NCBI GenBank assembly: GCA_013396655.1
Contig: WBMV01008402.1
Coordinates: forward strand, 248,001 to 312,000
Reading direction: 5' to 3'
Source: Campylorhamphus procurvoides
Lineage: Eukaryota; Chordata; Aves; Passeriformes; Dendrocolaptidae
Length of the DNA: 64,000 nt
Below the pieces are notes generated by a model that was not told the origin of the DNA, did no database searches, and worked only from the letters and a program-made list of their open reading frames with translations. The stretch's first letter is position 1, and every line of letters begins with the position of its first letter. Positions 26,701-35,400 of the stretch are shown one piece after another. The translations under genes and the position numbers were made by a program.

Positions 26701-27183
26701 TCTACTGCTTTCTTCCAATACGTACCATAGAAAATTGGAAGTGTTGTTTATACTGTGAGGTATTGGTCAAATTTCCTGTATCTGAATAAAAGTTTGAGAA
26801 CGCATGTGCAACATAATAAATGAGAATAGTATCAACAAAAATGAAGAGAAGTGGGACCACATAGGCAGGGTATGAAAGTGCATAAAGCACCTATTACTTG
26901 AAAACTGGACACCTGTTAATTTACAGGCAGTATGGATGTGACACATGATCTTCTCAAAACAGAAGTGTCTATACAAGAAGGGGCTAATAGGAAAAGATTT
27001 CTCTGAAACTTTCTGTGCTTTTATAATAGTGATAAATAGAACTATTTTGAAATGGGTTCATCAAATTTCTCTTCTTTTTTATAGAGCTCTGCTGGAAAAC
27101 ACTCCACTCCCCGACTCCTGATGTTATTCAGTGTTTTGAGTGCCTTTGTTCTCTCTGCTGCTACAGCAAAATGGTCTATATGA
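1..27183 (+). CDS. Micro-exon gene for a Gly/Ser/Gln/Tyr-rich modular protein with GPI-like tail (5' partial)
   Basis: I do not recognise this gene. I chained about 45 exons by hand from AG acceptors, GT donors and an unbroken frame; group entries give coordinates. All internal exons are 27-45 nt, divisible by 3 and phase 0 at both ends, most often 39 nt. Together they encode about 598 residues of low-complexity sequence with Gly, Ser, Gln, Tyr and Asn dominant, then a hydrophobic C-terminal tail and TGA at 27181-27183. Three N-glycosylation sequons and paired Cys (C-x-C) occur in some modules. Sequons plus tail suggest a secreted or GPI-anchored surface protein (inference). It lies directly upstream of SLC35A3 on the same strand. 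The 5' end is outside the window; bases 1-4 followed by gtaaga may be the end of the preceding exon. Function, ligand and expression site cannot be read from the sequence. The chain itself is very unlikely by chance; single exons could be alternative or dead. Confidence 0.88.
155..4353 (+). CDS. Micro-exons 2-10: 5' block, acidic/Asn-rich modules with sequons and Cys
   Basis: Nine exons, each phase 0 with AG before and GT after: 155-190 DGSYSQNYGGGQ; 311-346 GGSSSDTYYDNQ; 675-719 DSQDPSDDNPNACDD; 1316-1345 NETTYSANNR; 2514-2552 GSGCAKKKVRVAR; 3241-3282 DTSRVLGQRAYDAQ; 3455-3496 NASSPSNSSHTDAQ; 3758-3799 GGSFIATSGGSSNQ; 4312-4353 GGCICPDGSSGYRQ. This block is less repetitive than the rest. It has acidic modules, one basic module (AKKKVRVAR), and sequons N-E-T, N-A-S and N-S-S. 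The last exon carries a C-x-C pair. Donors are consensus except gtcagg after 3799. Exon borders are firm where acceptor and donor are both strong (155, 311, 3241, 3455, 4312). Confidence 0.85.
2745..2782. repeat. (TA)n microsatellite
   Basis: An uninterrupted run of TA dinucleotides, about 18 units, lies in the intron after exon 2514-2552. It is likely to vary between individuals. Confidence 0.95.
3159..3164. other. Short assembly gap (6 N)
   Basis: Six N followed by a G-rich run (gaggggggggg). It lies in an intron and does not touch an exon. Confidence 0.99.
4354..6654 (+). other. Long intron with a fossil exon
   Basis: At 2.3 kb this is the longest interval between exons of the micro-exon gene, and it is AT-rich. 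The only structure I can support is an exon-like relic at 5808-5851 (strong acceptor, SYSAVDYHGQ-like reading, no donor). Open frames at 5509-5775 and 6165-6404 show no recognisable protein. Confidence 0.5.
6618..8575 (+). repeat. Tandem duplication, two copies offset about 1.09 kb
   Basis: Copy A is about 6618-7490 and copy B about 7707-8575. Exons match perfectly and intron sequence is nearly identical apart from small indels, for example near 6945-6965 versus 8032-8048. Each copy holds four exons. The identity implies a recent duplication or gene conversion. An assembly duplication of two haplotypes is also possible. Confidence 0.92.
6655..8518 (+). CDS. Micro-exons 11-18: tandemly duplicated four-exon cassette
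   Basis: Eight exons alternate 42 and 39 nt: 6655-6696 GAPGSPYSTYSGNQ; 6800-6838 GGPFFYPGGSYGQ; 7251-7292 GGPGSSHSSYSGNQ; 7395-7433 GGPSFYPGGSYGQ; 7744-7785, 7889-7927, 8336-8377 and 8480-8518 repeat the same four peptides. The four exons of the second set are identical in nucleotide sequence to the first set, and the introns nearly so (offset 1085-1089 bp). Within each set the exon pair itself is an older duplicate (YSGNQ type plus FYPGGSYGQ type). Splice sites are consensus, with pyrimidine-rich acceptors. This block is Pro/Tyr-richer than its neighbours. Confidence 0.9.
8642..9861 (+). CDS. Micro-exons 19-21 plus possible extra micro-exons
   Basis: Firm exons: 8642-8686 GGSSVYDGSSESYGQ, 9163-9204 GGSSAYSGAESYGQ and 9823-9861 DSPSMGGSETDDS. 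The first two are related to each other and end in the SYGQ motif. A further probable exon is 8839-8865 DTSLKVYSG (acceptor tttcag, donor gtaaga, 27 nt, in frame). Two very small possible exons, 9089-9100 and 9641-9661, have good splice signals and keep the frame, but their peptides do not resemble the modules; see findings. Confidence 0.82.
11067..16633 (+). CDS. Micro-exons 22-30: Ser/Gly/Gln modules, one with C-x-C
   Basis: Exons: 11067-11105 GSSSPSGSRQTER; 11785-11823 DFYSPGGSQSGGH; 12065-12103 GSSSQSGGYSSGQ; 12351-12389 DSSSSGSSQYGGQ; 12661-12699 GSSSSGGSQSGGQ; 13417-13446 GGCDCSGENS; 14771-14812 GGSPTLVRSDSSAN; 16376-16405 GSGGSHSGVR (tentative, donor gtacac is weak); 16598-16633 DSSSGGSQYSSQ. 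All are phase 0. The GGSQ(Y/S)GGQ core first becomes dominant here. Exons 12661 and 13417 have clear paralogues at 20147 and 20926, including the intron between them. Donor gtggga after 12389 and gtatga after 12699 are suboptimal. Confidence 0.85.
13643..14260 (-). mobile_element. CR1 LINE 3' fragment (antisense)
   Basis: It begins 'tagaatcattgag...ttaggttggaaaa', the reverse complement of the CR1 3' end. It continues through the known CR1 3' region ('ctccaggcta', 'ccccagcacctcaatgtcctt', 'ctgctggccacat'). It inserted in the intron between exons 13417-13446 and 14771-14812. It is diverged and 5' truncated. Confidence 0.85.
14813..16375 (+). other. Intron, mostly featureless
   Basis: About 1.56 kb without a firm exon. 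A strong acceptor at 16111-16115 is followed by an open frame (16116 onward, DNFTPF...) but only by weak donors at 16140 or 16161. The run near 15700-16230 looks like old decayed repeat, but I cannot name a family. Confidence 0.4.
17376..20955 (+). CDS. Micro-exons 31-38: most regular GSQYGGQ block
   Basis: Exons: 17376-17414 DSYSSGASQYGGQ; 17674-17712 GPSSYGGSQYGGQ; 18098-18136 GSPSSASSQYGGQ; 18462-18500 GSPSSGGSQYGGQ; 19297-19335 GPYFPGGSHYGGQ; 19767-19805 GMASSGSSQYSGQ; 20147-20182 GFSSGVRQSGGQ; 20926-20955 GGCVCPGGGP. Six successive exons are exactly 39 nt. This is the clearest stretch of repeat units, each a separate exon with its own intron of about 260-800 bp. The last exon repeats the C-x-C module type seen at 4312 and 13417. 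Confidence 0.9.
20450..20605 (-). mobile_element. CR1 LINE 3' fragment inside the duplicated intron
   Basis: 'cagaatcagaatatgctgagttggagggaccc' continuing to 'ggacaccccaagaatcacatcatgtgcctgagg' matches the antisense 3' end of avian CR1 elements. It interrupts an intron that is otherwise collinear with 12.95-13.4 kb, so it inserted after that block duplication. Confidence 0.82.
21898..26675 (+). CDS. Micro-exons 39-45: 3' repeat block
   Basis: Exons: 21898-21933 GSFGGTNYQGGQ; 22386-22424 GSSYSGSNQYGGQ (followed by gcaagc, a GC donor); 23604-23645 GSYPSGSSQYGGGQ; 24078-24116 GFYPSGGRQHGKP; 25325-25363 GSSSSGGSHQGKP; 25897-25935 GGSSSGSTYSGKQ; 26649-26675 SPSSGGSQV. All are phase 0. The modules become more basic towards the C-terminus (HGKP, QGKP, SGKQ). 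Exon 26649 is shortened at its 5' end and lacks the opening Gly codon. Confidence 0.87.
22425..23603 (+). other. Intron with no further feature seen
   Basis: About 1.2 kb, AT-rich. Apart from the unusual gcaagc donor at its start I see no exon, repeat family or RNA gene. Confidence 0.5.
27085..27183 (+). CDS. Terminal exon: GPI-attachment-like hydrophobic tail and stop
   Basis: The acceptor 'cttctttttt atag' leads into 32 codons and TGA. The peptide starts SSAGKHSTPR, a polar stretch of small residues suited to an omega site (S-S-A or S-A-G), then has about 18 hydrophobic residues (LLMLFSVLSAFVLSAATA) and ends KWSI. Small residues, a polar spacer and a hydrophobic C-terminus make up the usual GPI signal layout. 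A C-terminal transmembrane anchor is the alternative. The choice is inference; the hydrophobic tail itself is seen directly. Confidence 0.8.
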   Translation, partial: SSAGKHSTPRLLMLFSVLSAFVLSAATAKWSI

Positions 27184-27520
27184 ACTTCTGAAGAGCTGCT
27201 TGACAACCTAAACACGGATCATATTCTGCATTATTAGATAAATTACTTAATATAAGAAAAAAAAAAACAAACCAGCAACCTTAAGTCAGATTGGCAGATG
27301 CTACTTGGCTGTTATGTTGCATGTCTAGCTGGTATGTCATACCTCTCATTAGTTTACCTCTGGTTTTAGTCATTAGTAGAATCATTAGTTTTGTCAGCAT
27401 TTTAGGCATCATTTTAAGAGAGAATATTGTACCCTACCTATATGATTTATTTCTGATAGGGAATGCAATGAACACCTACCTGAAATGACTGGTGTGACAA
27501 ATAAACACTTAGAAAATATT
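27184..27520 (+). other. Probable 3' UTR of the micro-exon gene with poly(A) signal
   Basis: AT-rich sequence follows the TGA. An AATAAA hexamer lies at 27500-27505, about 320 bases after the stop. No other gene-like feature is seen before the CpG island at about 28.29 kb. Confidence 0.5.
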
Positions 27521-28289
27521 TGGTTATCAACCAAAGTGGACAAGGTCAAATAAATTGTTGTCCATGCAAACTGAGCACTGTGCCTGGTCATCATCACATA
27601 AAATAAGGCTGATGTAAACATCTGAGAAGCTGTTCTCCGTGGGACAGAACAAAAGATGCTAAAACAGTATCAGAGTATTGGTTTCAGTCTATTGTAATCA
27701 GATGCAAGTTCAATATGAAGAATTGTGAAGACAAAAAAATAGTCCATGGGACTGAAATTTTTTTGGGTTAATTAAATTTTATTAATTAAAAAAGCAAAAC
27801 AGCTCAGAGCAAAGAAATGCTGAACTCTGTTCCAACCAGTTTTGAGTACTAAGAGTTCCGTAGAGAGGTATATGAGGCAAATATACCCCAGATTAGACTG
27901 ACAATCTAAAAGCTGCTGAAAAACAAGGCCTTTTCCCTTGGGAAGGAATGGAAAATTAATTAAATTCACAAAAATGAAAATACCTTGGATCCTTTTTTCA
28001 AGTATTTAGTCTATCCTGTGGTATCTGATATATCTGACAGTTTAATTTCATGAATGATGCTGACATCTGCAAGCAGGTGCAGTCAGCATGGTCCATGAAA
28101 GACCATGGCCCATTTTTGAGTTCAGGAGCCGTTCCAGACCTTGCAGCAAACTCTTCTGCGGCTGCCAGAGCCACCTTCTGTTCGGTGTTAGCAAACTGCG
28201 TTCTCCCAAAGCACACTTCCAATGAATCTCCCCTTGAGCACGTACCTATTCCTACCACTCCCTTCAGCAGCTCTGTGCTTGTGTCCCAC
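27521..28289. other. Short intergenic stretch
   Basis: Less than 0.8 kb separates the likely poly(A) site of the micro-exon gene from the CpG island ahead of SLC35A3. No gene or repeat is recognised. Open frames here run into the N gap and have no family resemblance. Confidence 0.45.
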
Positions 28290-28760
28290 GGCTGGTGGGA
28301 CAGGTTTCCACCCCAGAGGGGCCANNNNNNNNNNNNNNNNNNNNNNNNNNNNNNNNNNNNNNNNNNNNNNNNNNNNNNNNNNNNNNNNNNNNNNNNNNNN
28401 NNNNNNNNNNNNNNNNNNNNNNNNNNNNNGGCCCGGCCGGGCGGGCGGCGAGGGCGGAGCGGGGCCCGGCGGGGCGCGCAGGTGGGAGCAGAGCCCGGGG
28501 GGAGCAGAGCCCCGGGGGCTGGCGGAGCCGGGGCAGGCCCTGCGGTGGGAGCGGGTCTGAGCGAGCAGGCTGGGGAGGGCGAGGGTGGGACTGGAGGGGC
28601 GCTGAGAGAAGTGTGTGGGCACGGAGCGGGCCGGGGGACAGGGAGGGACGTGGAGGCGCGGAGGGCAGGCAGGCGGCCGTGTGTGCAGGCCGGCCGCGCT
28701 GTGTCAGTGCCGGCCCGGGGGGCTCACGGGGCGCTGCTCAGGAGGTGCTCAGGATGGCAC
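28290..28760 (+). promoter_or_regulatory. SLC35A3: CpG island, probable SLC35A3 promoter and non-coding exon 1
   Basis: A sharp switch from AT-rich DNA to very GC- and CpG-rich sequence (GGGCGGGCGG, GGGGCGCGC). N bases at 28325-28429 fall inside it. It is the only CpG island between the micro-exon gene and the SLC35A3 coding exons, so it most likely holds the transcription start and a non-coding first exon. Possible donors include gcag|gtggga near 28480, but the exon end cannot be fixed. Confidence 0.65.
28325..28429. other. Assembly gap (105 N) in CpG island
   Basis: A run of N flanked by very GC-rich sequence, typical of a sequencing drop-out. Translations crossing it are meaningless. Confidence 0.99.
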
Positions 28761-30989
28761 AGGGCGTGTAAAGTTGACAGAAATGCACACTTCCCAATTA
28801 TTTGCGTGGTGTCACGGTTTCATACCAGGTTCTTGAAGTGAGAAACGCTCTAGCAGTACAGCGCTTGTGGATTAAGTCAGAAACCCAGAGGATGCAGAGA
28901 TAATGAACGTAATAATGCATATTATAGAATAAACTGGAAGGTAAAATATAAATGCCAGAAGGTATGCCAAGTTGTTTCATTGTATTGAATCCTGTAAAAC
29001 TGTGTTTTAAACCAGAGTAAGAAAGACTTGGATTCCAGAGAAAACATTTTAAAGGAATGATTGAATGGAGAAGACTAAAACAGCTTTTGGCAATGGAAGG
29101 CTGTGTTATTTGGGACATAAAGGACATACACAACAAACCTTTCTAAAACTTAGTGAGCACTACAGTGAGAAGTTTGTCACAGTGGCCTCTACACAGAAGG
29201 ACTGAGATCTAAGACAACCTTTGTTTTTCAAAGAACACGTGCAGAATGACAAAATGGGTCTTAGAATGAACATTAAGTGATGGACTGGTCCTCCCAAAAT
29301 CCGTGGGGTTGCCTTTCTCCGTGGGCACTGCACTTGACTCACCTGAACTCTGTGTGTGCACAGAGCTGAGCTTAGCGGCTGCAGGGTGAGTTTGAGGGAG
29401 GTGACAGTTGTGGAGGGAGTGATTCACAGGAACCTCTTCCTTTAGGAACTGAAGCTCATTATTTGCTTGTGCATTGTTAGGCATTGTGAGAAGTTGTGAT
29501 TGAAAATCACAGTTCTGGGAGCTGAGGATCCATTGGTTCGGGATGTGTGATGTTCTCATTTGTAGAAGTAGCATGTGTAGCAAAAAGAATGGTTATGAGA
29601 AAGACCATAATCTAAGGTTGTGATAAGTATAAATTTGCTTCCCTTACAGCTATGCTAGACACAGTTTTTCCTCCCATATTATTCTTGAATTGCTTGACAT
29701 CTGGGCTCATTCTTCCCCAGTTACTTCAATTCATACCAAATGCCTGTGGCTTGTGCAGGCTCCATGCCTTCCTTGTAACTCAGGAGGCTACACAGCTTGA
29801 TCACTTCAGTGGAGGGTGTCTCTAGAGGGGAGAGGAGATTAAGATTTGTACTTCTTGGGATCTAGCATAATAATTTCAGAGGGTTAGGAGTTCAGGATTT
29901 TACGACTGGGTTTTTTTTTAATCTTATGTTTTATATTTATACCCTTTCAATACAATGTTCAGCTATCTAATTTTGTTTGTAATTACTAGCTTTCTGGAGT
30001 GGCTACAGATTTATTTGCACTGTAGTACCTCATTTGTGTTACTCTGCTCCAAGTAGGTCACCTTGACTGAGAGTACCTGTGTTGCCTGGAGCACCCAGAC
30101 TTGATTTGTAGTTCATAAGCAGCACAATTGTCAGTTGTAGCTGAACTCCAGCTTGATTCAGTATTGTCTTCCAGCTTCTTATATCAAGCTCCTTCACTGC
30201 CTTGATTCTATACTGTGATCTATACAATGAACACAGTGTATGGACTGTGTGAATGAGTGAGAGGCAGTTCAGACAGCTTGTATCAAATTTCTGTGCTGGC
30301 TGGCAGTTTGGCTTAATGACTGTTATGTCAGTATAAAACTATTGCACTACTGTGTGGAGTTGAAGGCTTCATCTTACAAGAAATGCTGGTGTTAACATTT
30401 AGCTCAGTGAGGGCCTAGATTTCCTGAATGCTGAGTGATTTGTATAATATTCATCAAACCAAATTCTTAGCAGTAAAAAAATTCTGATCTCTGGGTACTT
30501 AGGTTTGGTATAAAGGAGTGGGCTTAAAGAGGCCTTAGCCACAAATCTCACATTTAAGATTCACAAATCCCAACTCTTCCTGTCTGATACATAGATTAGA
30601 AAGGTGAAAGAAAGAAAAAAGCAGAACACCTTTTAAGATCCTAAAAAAACTCAGTGATGTTCCCATTCTGCTAGGTTTTCTGTCAACCTGTAAGAAAACC
30701 TTACCTGATTCCCAAGCAATTTATAGCATTCTCTGAAATTGGATTTTAGTTAATAGTTAATAAGTAATTGCATTCCCTATGTTAGACTTGGCAATGGTGG
30801 AATTTCCTGGTTCAGTGATAGGCCAGTGAATCGCTGATACAGCCTCCTATCTTTGGCAAAAGCTGAGGTTTTGGAGCAAAGTTTAAAAGAAATCATTGAT
30901 TGAGTTGCCATTTAATGTGTAACTACTCTGTATTTAATTACACTTCCCAGTTTTAAAAAGCATCTGCGTGATTTTAAAATAGCCAAGCA

Positions 30990-31555
30990 TTGTGGTCTAA
31001 CCCAGCTGACAATTAAGCACCGCACAGCCACTTGCTCACTCCCCGCAGTGGGATGGGGAAGACAATCAAAAGGGTAAAAGTGAGAAAACGTGTGGGTTGA
31101 GACAAAGCCAGTTTAGCAGGTAGAGTAAAAGCCAGACATGCAAGCAAAGCAAACGAAAGAATTCATTCACCTCATCCCATGGGCAGGCAGGTGTCCAGCC
31201 ACCTCCAGGAAAGCTGGGCTCCATCATCTGTGACAGTGACTCAAGAAGACAAACGCCATCACTGCAAACATCCCCTCCTTCCTTCTTCTTGCCCCAGCAT
31301 CATATGCTGAGTGTGACTCCATGTGGTGTGGGATATCCCTTGGGGCAGTTGGGGGAAGTTGCCCCCCCTGTGTCCCCTCCCTGGCTCCTTGTGCACTCCC
31401 GGCCTCCTTGGTGGTGTGGTGGGAAGCAGAAAAGTGTAAGCACTGCTCAGCAGTAGCAAAAACATCCTTGTGTTACCAACACTTTTCAGCACAATTCCCA
31501 AACATAGCCCCATTCCAGCTACTGTGAGGAAAATGAACTCTACCCTAGCCAAAAC
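30990..31555 (-). mobile_element. Solo LTR, avian ERVL-type endogenous retrovirus
   Basis: On the minus strand it starts TGTGCTGGTTTTGGCTAGGG and runs about 565 bases. Segments resemble, from memory, the common avian ERVL-type LTR: 'aactctaccctagccaaaaccagcaca', 'cttgtgttaccaacac', 'gtaagcactgctcagcagtagc' and 'cactccccgcagtgggatggggaagac'. Both ends fit TG...CA. No internal retroviral gene is adjacent, so it looks like a solo LTR left by recombination. Target-site duplications were not clear by eye. Confidence 0.8.
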
Positions 31556-32298
31556 CAGCACACCCAGATAGGGTTGTGGTGAGATGGATGACGTTGCAGG
31601 AGCAAGGTCCACCAACCATCTACTGTGTAGTACTTGATATCCTTGTGGCAAAAATTATTTGGAGTTATGATTTTAATTTGTTTTCACAAGTTAAGAATTT
31701 TTTTTCATATAAATGAAGAAATTGGAAATACTGCCTGAAGGAAACCTTCTTGTGAAAAAGTCCTTGCTCCTCAGTTTCTGCTAGAAGAGTAAGGAAAAAA
31801 CTTGGATTTGATTTTAACAGTGCTTCTGAAGTAGCTCTAAGAGAAGCATAGCTTTATTTTTTCATTGTGTACTTAATACACTTTATAATGTATCCAGCAA
31901 GAAGAGTGGGTAACAAACTGGAAAACAAAAGAAAGAGCAAGGTAAGTTTTAAAATAATAAAGTGATTTGCAGTGATTCAGTTGAAAAGTGCCATGTATTT
32001 GGGGAGGAACAGGTGACAATTATAGATAGCTTATGGGAGGGAACAAAGAAGAAACTGTCTCCAGTATGAGGAAAATAGAAAACATAATGGCGAACATTTT
32101 AAAGTGAGAAATACAAGGTTTAATATTATTAGAAATATTTATAATATGGTTTATTAAGATTGCACAGACATGGCAGATTATATCTTGTGGGGATTAGGGG
32201 AGAAAGAAATGCATTCTTGAATAATAGCAGACTAATTATGGCAGTTAAAGTATTCATATGTATGGTCTGTGCACCCTCAGTACCATCTGAGACATTTA

Positions 32299-32450
32299 TC
32301 ATGGAATTGTAGAATGGTTTGGGTTGGAAGGAACTTAAAATGGTGGAGTTGGTACAGTTCTCTGGGCAACCTGTTCATAGACTACCCCAGGAACTGCTAT
32401 GTTCAGGACTTGCACTTGGCTTTGCTGAACTTCATGAGGTTCCTTCCATC
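32299..32450 (-). mobile_element. CR1 LINE 3' fragment (antisense)
   Basis: 'tggaattgtagaatggtttgggttggaaggaactt' is the reversed CR1 3' terminus. The following 'ccaggaactgc...cttgcacttggctttgctgaacttcatgaggttcc' also resembles CR1-related sequence. It is short and probably internally deleted. Confidence 0.72.
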
Positions 32451-35400
32451 CATTTATTTCCATATTTTTAGTATTAGGTACTACTTTTGGTAAAGAGACG
32501 ATTGTATTATTTCAATGGAAAGGATCTTTATGAAATAGAAGTTTAGTCTGAGGACTGTAGTTGTGTTACAGAGAGTGGCATGTTACTTGTATGTTATGCA
32601 GGGAATAGGAGAATGCATGCAAAAGTGGAGAAGTCTTATAAAACTAAGTTTTTCAGGTTCTGAAGTTAGCTCTTACTCCACCTTCCCATTGTGCTTTTCC
32701 TTTGTTGACAGCTTATTGTATTTGTCTAGGTGTAGCATCAGCACTGGCTTCATATTTCGTTGGAGCAATATGAGAACACAATCCTGTTTCTTTAATCTGT
32801 TATCCTGGTTTCAAAGCAGATGGCCAGGAAGTGTGTCCATAGCTGTTCCACTGGAATGAAATAGTGTACTTTACTCTGCACTCTGGTTTTTCTTCTGTAA
32901 GGCAAACTCAAGCAGTGTATATTTTCTGGCAGATCCCATATATAGAATTTGGTGTACTGGCACACAAAACTTACACTTTGCCTTTGACAGTTTTAAGAGG
33001 CTGTTTGTCTGCTTCTGTTTGGCTCTGTTTTTTAAATAATGTACAAATACCTTTTGTCTGAGTTAAGCAATGTTAAACTGATCATAAAATGGAATAAGAG
33101 CTAGGAGTAATAACTCCTGTAACTTGGCTGTTTGTTCTAAAAGACTGTCAGCAGTGAAAATGTTTCATAGCAAGGCTGGAAGGAATTTAATTCACATAAT
33201 GCCATTACTATGAAGATTGAAAGTATAATAGTAGCTAGTATATTTTCCTTTTTTAACTCTAACTTTCCTTGTGACAGACTTGGAAGGAGAAAAGGAATAG
33301 TTGTGAGTAGAGGTTATTTTTGTGTCAAATCTTTTGGTGAATTTAACCTGTTTTGTTTGTTAGGTGCCTTACTGAAATTCATTGTTAATTGCTTTTTTTG
33401 TTGGGTTTTTTTTGTTCTATAGTCTACTTCTTGAGATAATATTGGGTGCATGACGTTTTCTGGATGCTGGTCTTTTTCAGGCTTTCTCTCATTCTCTCTT
33501 GAAGTTTCAGAAATTTAAGGAAAAATAAATTTAATGAATATAACAAAAAGTGAGCCAGCTGCAGTGACTGTAAAAAAACTTCCTCAGTAATTCAGACTAA
33601 ATTGACTAAATGTAATGCAGAATACTGGATAGTCTGGGATCATGAAAGAACTGTCAGTGTAATTGGTGCACGAGAAATGCACAGTCAAATAAATGAAATT
33701 TGGATTATTTGTGCATGAAGTATCACCCTTTTTATTTATAAAATCATATATGAAAATATACATCCCAACCTTAAAATTTCAATGAGTCTAAAACATGCTA
33801 ATCAGCTAGATACTTGATGTTAGGCAAGCTTCAGTCTTAACACTTCTGTGCTCACTTTATCTGAGTATGTTTCTATCAGCATGGTGTGCAATTCTGGGAG
33901 TGTCTGGATGTGGGGAGTTACCCCTGCTCTCTTGCGGATGGTGTTAGACCATGCTTGCTGGAAGGATCTTCATAATATGCAGTGCAACTTCTACCACCTT
34001 TGGAAAATGCCTCAAGACAGTCTCTAGTCTCTCAGTTTAATTAAAGAGAATTTCACGTAAATTAAGACTTCTCTTTTCTAGTGTTTTAGATACCTCAAAC
34101 TAAAGTCATTGTCAGATTTTGAGTCCTCCTATTAACTTAAGAGTAGGATCAATTCATAGACTAATCTTTAATTTTGCACAGGATTTTGTAATGGTAGATA
34201 TTTAGCAGTTGAGAAACTCAGAAGTTTAAAAGACAAAAATCTTAAGAAAAATCTTGTAATCTTGTTGCTCTTTAGTAAACCCTGATTATATCAGCGAGTA
34301 TTGTTGAATAGATTGAGGAAAATAAAAACATATGGTATGTTTGCTGTTCATTAAGTCAAATTGATTATGTTCCTTTTGGCCTAGGTTCATCTGCAAACAT
34401 TAGAATTTACCAGTATTTTAGGAGGGAAAATGTAGAGATTATATAAAAATGCAATGTAAAATATTACATTTTAGCCTGTGTTGGAGATACTACAAAGGGA
34501 GATGAGACTCTGCAAGTCAAAACTTTACTCATTTTGTCTAAATGAATATTATGAGATGAAAATATGTGGGTTTCCACTTTAAAGAAATCTGCTTCCTTTG
34601 ATGGGATATTTTTCAGACTTTGCATAGTATGGTACTTTGAGCTGAAGGTATTACTTCTGTATAGGTTCTTTTTCTCCTCCCCTCCTCTCCCTTCTCTTCT
34701 CCTCTTTTTTTTCTTTTCTTTGTCTATAAAACCTTTCCAGGGTTCTTTTTGTTTGTACTTTTAAGGAGGACACTCTTCACATAGTATCCATCTGTATTTT
34801 ATACACCTCTGTGTTCTGAAGTTGAACTTTGTGTGGCTGTAAATCCCATCTTTACTTAGTGCATATTGACTCCTGTATAGGCTGCCTTCCTGTGGCTGTA
34901 GGGTGTGTCTGCATGGTACACTGAACAAACAATGCAGACGCAGCTGATGGTTTTTTTCACCTAGACTAATAGAAGAAAAGAGTAATGAGCCTTGTCCTTG
35001 AGGTAACAGATGTGTTAGGCTACATTATAGTCAGTGAGCTGCAGGTCCTTAGCACATATCACAGGAAGGTACAGTTCAAAATACACTGAGTTAATGTGAC
35101 CCCTCAACTTCCAGTATGTGAATTAGCAAACCTAAATCTGAATTTTATAACAGATGCACCCTGCAGAGTACTGAGTAGTGCGTCCAAGGTCCAGTAAGAA
35201 ATCTAGGTTGTAGCTCTGTAAGGAAATGCGCTGGGAACTTTAATTTCATTATTGGCTTAAGACAATCCAAGTGTGGGTCGTTACTAAGACAATAGTTCAT
35301 TTATCCAGTGACTGCACAGGCTGTTGCTGCGAGAGTGGCAGGAGCTCATGGCTACAAGTGAGCGATTACACCTCGGGTAGTAACCAGTAAATCTAAAGAT

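Noticed and set aside
155..27183. A FUS/EWSR1/TAF15-type gene because of SYGQ repeats
   Set aside because: No RNA-recognition motif, RGG or zinc finger follows; the gene ends in a hydrophobic tail instead, and FUS-family repeats are not one per micro-exon.
155..27183. A collagen gene because of many small in-frame exons
   Set aside because: No Gly-X-Y triplet periodicity; exons are mostly 39-42 nt rather than multiples of 9.
155..27183. CRISPR-like array of short repeats with spacers
   Set aside because: Spacing is irregular (100-2300 bp), every unit is bounded by splice signals and keeps a reading frame, and the context is vertebrate.
28050..28841. Long open frames (up to 263 codons) across the CpG island
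   Set aside because: They run through 105 N bases and owe their length to the gap and GC-rich sequence; no family resemblance.
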